DNA of 5,988 bases from Bdellovibrionales bacterium (lineage in GTDB: Bacteria > Bdellovibrionota > UBA1018): NCBI GenBank assembly GCA_018968995.1, contig JAGWZD010000135.1, forward strand, positions 1 to 5,988. Reading direction: 5' to 3'. Under the pieces are notes generated by a model that was given only the letters and a program-made list of their open reading frames with translations, was not told the origin of the DNA and searched no databases. Positions within the stretch are counted from its first letter, which is position 1; every line of letters starts with the position of its first letter. Positions 4,439 to 5,988 of the stretch are shown in pieces. A program made the translations under genes and the position numbers.

Positions 4439-5881
4439 ATGTTGAAGCTTCATCGATTGAATCAAGGAATCACCCTGGCAGTGGGAATCACCCTTCTCTC
4501 GTCGGCAAGTCCGACGTGGGCTCTGGATCCCGAGGTGGCGGCGTTAGTGAAATTTGAAACCCGTGGGAACGCGGTTTCTCAGCGAAGCGACGCGATGATT
4601 CCGATGGAGCACTATGAAATTCCGTTAGACTCCTTAGAAAGTGATATCTCAAAACGGATTCCCCCAGACGTTCGCGATTCTCTGATTTTTGAGCGCGATG
4701 GTAAAAAGTTTGTTCGGTGGATTATTAATCCCGAAGACACCAAGTGGCATAAGGAAGTCGAGAAGTGGCTGACCAAGAAAGGGCTTTCGAAGCAGCGTCA
4801 CAAGCACTTTTCGGCTTACATGACAGCGTCCCGAAGCTACATTCTGGAAGATCCGGTGACTAAGGCACAGTTTTCAGCAAAAGTGTCAACTGATGTCACG
4901 GGAGGGGCATGGCGCGATAAGAAGCAGCCCATCGACGATGCCCGACAGGTTCGTATGGCAGCAGACTTTGTTCAAGATGAACTTGAAAAAGGTGGACCGG
5001 TGACTCACTCGTTCATTCTGGATGAGCCTGCTATGTTCGGAATTGCGGATCTCGATCAAGCGATGTTGGTGAGGTCTTTGAACACTCTGACATCCGAAGA
5101 TCATTATTATCTTCCAGGGTTCTCAGCGGTTCACGAAAAAGTCGGCGCCATGATTGCTAAGAAAAACGGTGCAAAGAATGTCGCTGAATTTTGGAATGAG
5201 CATTACAATAAACCCTTGGCCAGGGCTTTAGCAGAATTTACTGCTCGCTTTGGGTTAGCGTTTGACTCTCCCCATTCGCAGAACTTCTTGGTTGAGCTCG
5301 ACAAGGATATGAAGCCCACAGGAAAAGTGGTGATTCGCGACTTTGGCGACTCCTATCTCACTACTGAGTTCTTCCTTGCTAAAGGCCGAGCCGACTTTAT
5401 CAAGAGGTGGGAGCCCGATAATATTATTCAGAAAGAAGTGCATATGGCCATCGGCTTGCTTCATGGCAACGATATGCCGAGCTGGTTATCTGAACGCCAA
5501 TACGTCGCCTGGGGACGAGACTTTTTTGAAGAATACGAAAAAGAAATCGCTAAGATTACTGGAGTGCCTCGATCCGAGCTTCGTGACCAGATGTATATTT
5601 CTGGGCGATACTTTTCGAAGAACTACATGGTCGACACTCCTGCCTGGAGAAAGTTTCTAGGCGCGGGCGATGCTGGGGCTGCAGGGACCGAGAAGGTTGC
5701 CGCGGCGATGGCCAAGCGTGGGGCTGGGCGAGCTCAGGCTGCCGACCCTGATAGCCAGCTGGTGAAGGCCTTAATGGCCAACATGGACGCCAAAGATAGT
5801 GCCGCGACCCTGAAGTTGCTGACCAAGTGCATGCAGCAGTTCAAGAATATGCAGGTGGCTGACCCTGGCAATCCACGTTGA
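4439..5881 (+). CDS. Exported protein with IucA/IucC (NIS synthetase)-like ATP-binding motifs
   Basis: A 480-residue protein (numbering from ATG 4439). Residues 1-28 are a Sec signal peptide (MLKLHRLNQ basic, GITLAVGITLL hydrophobic, PTWA before LDPEV). The mature part shows, in order, motifs resembling those of IucA/IucC siderophore synthetases: TASRSY (129-134), comparable to the S.RT phosphate-binding turn; AKVSTDVTGGAWR (about 147-159), comparable to 'KlS....iT...R'; HSQN (279-282), comparable to the ATP-contacting 'H.QN'; and VVIRDFGD (297-304), comparable to the 'lRD' strand. The Glu before 'H.QN' in the family is Ser here. NIS synthetases are cytoplasmic, usually about 600 residues, and join citrate to amines using ATP. 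This one is shorter, carries a signal peptide and has no siderophore neighbours, so its reaction is unknown. HSQN plus DFGD also recalls a kinase-type catalytic loop. ATG was preferred over TTG 4412 because it gives a compact signal peptide, although neither has a strong ribosome site. The C-terminus (from about 415) is Ala/Gly/Lys-rich and probably flexible. Confidence 0.62.
   Translation: MLKLHRLNQGITLAVGITLLSSASPTWALDPEVAALVKFETRGNAVSQRSDAMIPMEHYEIPLDSLESDISKRIPPDVRDSLIFERDGKKFVRWIINPEDTKWHKEVEKWLTKKGLSKQRHKHFSAYMTASRSYILEDPVTKAQFSAKVSTDVTGGAWRDKKQPIDDARQVRMAADFVQDELEKGGPVTHSFILDEPAMFGIADLDQAMLVRSLNTLTSEDHYYLPGFSAVHEKVGAMIAKKNGAKNVAEFWNEHYNKPLARALAEFTARFGLAFDSPHSQNFLVELDKDMKPTGKVVIRDFGDSYLTTEFFLAKGRADFIKRWEPDNIIQKEVHMAIGLLHGNDMPSWLSERQYVAWGRDFFEEYEKEIAKITGVPRSELRDQMYISGRYFSKNYMVDTPAWRKFLGAGDAGAAGTEKVAAAMAKRGAGRAQAADPDSQLVKALMANMDAKDSAATLKLLTKCMQQFKNMQVADPGNPR
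4466..4494 (+). repeat. Short in-frame direct repeat inside the signal peptide
   Basis: GGAATCACCCT occurs at 4466-4476 and again at 4484-4494, with an 18-base (six-codon) period. It encodes the repeated hydrophobic core GITLAV-GITLL of the signal peptide. A small tandem duplication followed by drift would explain it. Confidence 0.7.
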
Positions 5882-5988
5882 CACTTTTTTGACGATTTTT
5901 TTAGGCTTTTGAGCGCCCTTCGTATTGCTCCAATCTCGCAGAACAAGCAGAATCTCTGTTTGGGCATTATTAGAGAACTGTACGAGTT
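5882..5988 (+). other. Non-coding 3' flank with T-runs and a small hairpin
   Basis: No credible gene is seen in these last 107 bases. Two T-runs (5885-5890 and 5895-5902) follow the upstream stop, without a strong G/C hairpin in front of them. Further on, CAAGCAGA (5944-5951) pairs with TCTGTTTG (5955-5962) around a three-base loop: eight pairs, one of them G-T. The hairpin is not followed by a T-run. It could belong to the leader of a gene beyond the window. Confidence 0.35.

Noticed and set aside
4285..4557. Plus-strand open frame of 90 codons across the divergent intergenic region
   Set aside because: It overlaps the HMA start on one side and the signal peptide of the 4439 gene on the other, with no coding character.
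5850..5890. Intrinsic terminator after the IucA/IucC-like gene
   Set aside because: The T-run is good, but the only stem before it (GTGG/CCAC with a 14-base loop) is too weak to call.
5734..5967. Minus-strand open frame of 77 codons at the right edge
   Set aside because: It has no ribosome site before its ATG, and two-thirds of it lies antisense to the end of the IucA/IucC-like gene; the Lys/Ser/Cys-rich product looks like noise.

Overview
The window looks like a stretch of chromosome from a Gram-negative bacterium. Four of the six complete protein genes on this 6 kb begin with an export signal or an N-terminal membrane anchor, and housekeeping genes (metG, tRNA-Gln, ung) are interspersed with poorly known envelope genes. 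Base composition is near 50% GC, with the metG end visibly richer in G/C codons than the rest. The combination of a single-domain-type MetRS end, a YiiX-type exported cysteine hydrolase and several orphan exported proteins would suit Bdellovibrionota or a relative, but that is only an impression. No phage, IS or CRISPR structure was seen.

Layout. Bases 1-531 hold the 3' end of metG (methionyl-tRNA synthetase, anticodon-binding end). Bases 572-645 are a complete tRNA-Gln with anticodon CUG and encoded CCA. Bases 748-2310 encode a membrane-anchored or exported permuted papain-fold hydrolase of the YiiX/YaeF kind with a long unrecognised C-terminal extension. The 276-base gap after it contains an unusual cluster of CTAG sites with a hairpin, then a probable 36-codon gene (2480-2590) whose stop overlaps the ATG of the next gene (ATGA). 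That next gene (2587-3318) encodes an exported protein of unknown function.

On the minus strand, a small exported MerP-like heavy-metal-associated (HMA) protein (4316-4008) is followed after 6 bases by ung, uracil-DNA glycosylase (4001-3288). Well-placed promoter-like sequences lie upstream of this pair. ung ends inside the 3' end of the plus-strand gene, so the two converge with a 31-base overlap. Divergently from the HMA gene, 4439-5881 encodes an exported protein of about 480 residues carrying, in order, motifs resembling the ATP-binding motifs of IucA/IucC (NIS siderophore synthetase) proteins. This is the most surprising protein in the window, because an ATP-dependent fold behind a Sec signal peptide is unexpected. 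The last 107 bases carry no visible gene.

How the genes relate. metG and tRNA-Gln are both translation functions but probably have separate promoters. The small ORF and the 2587 gene look like one translationally coupled unit, and the HMA gene and ung look like another. Nothing ties the exported proteins into a recognised pathway; their shared trait is localisation to the envelope.
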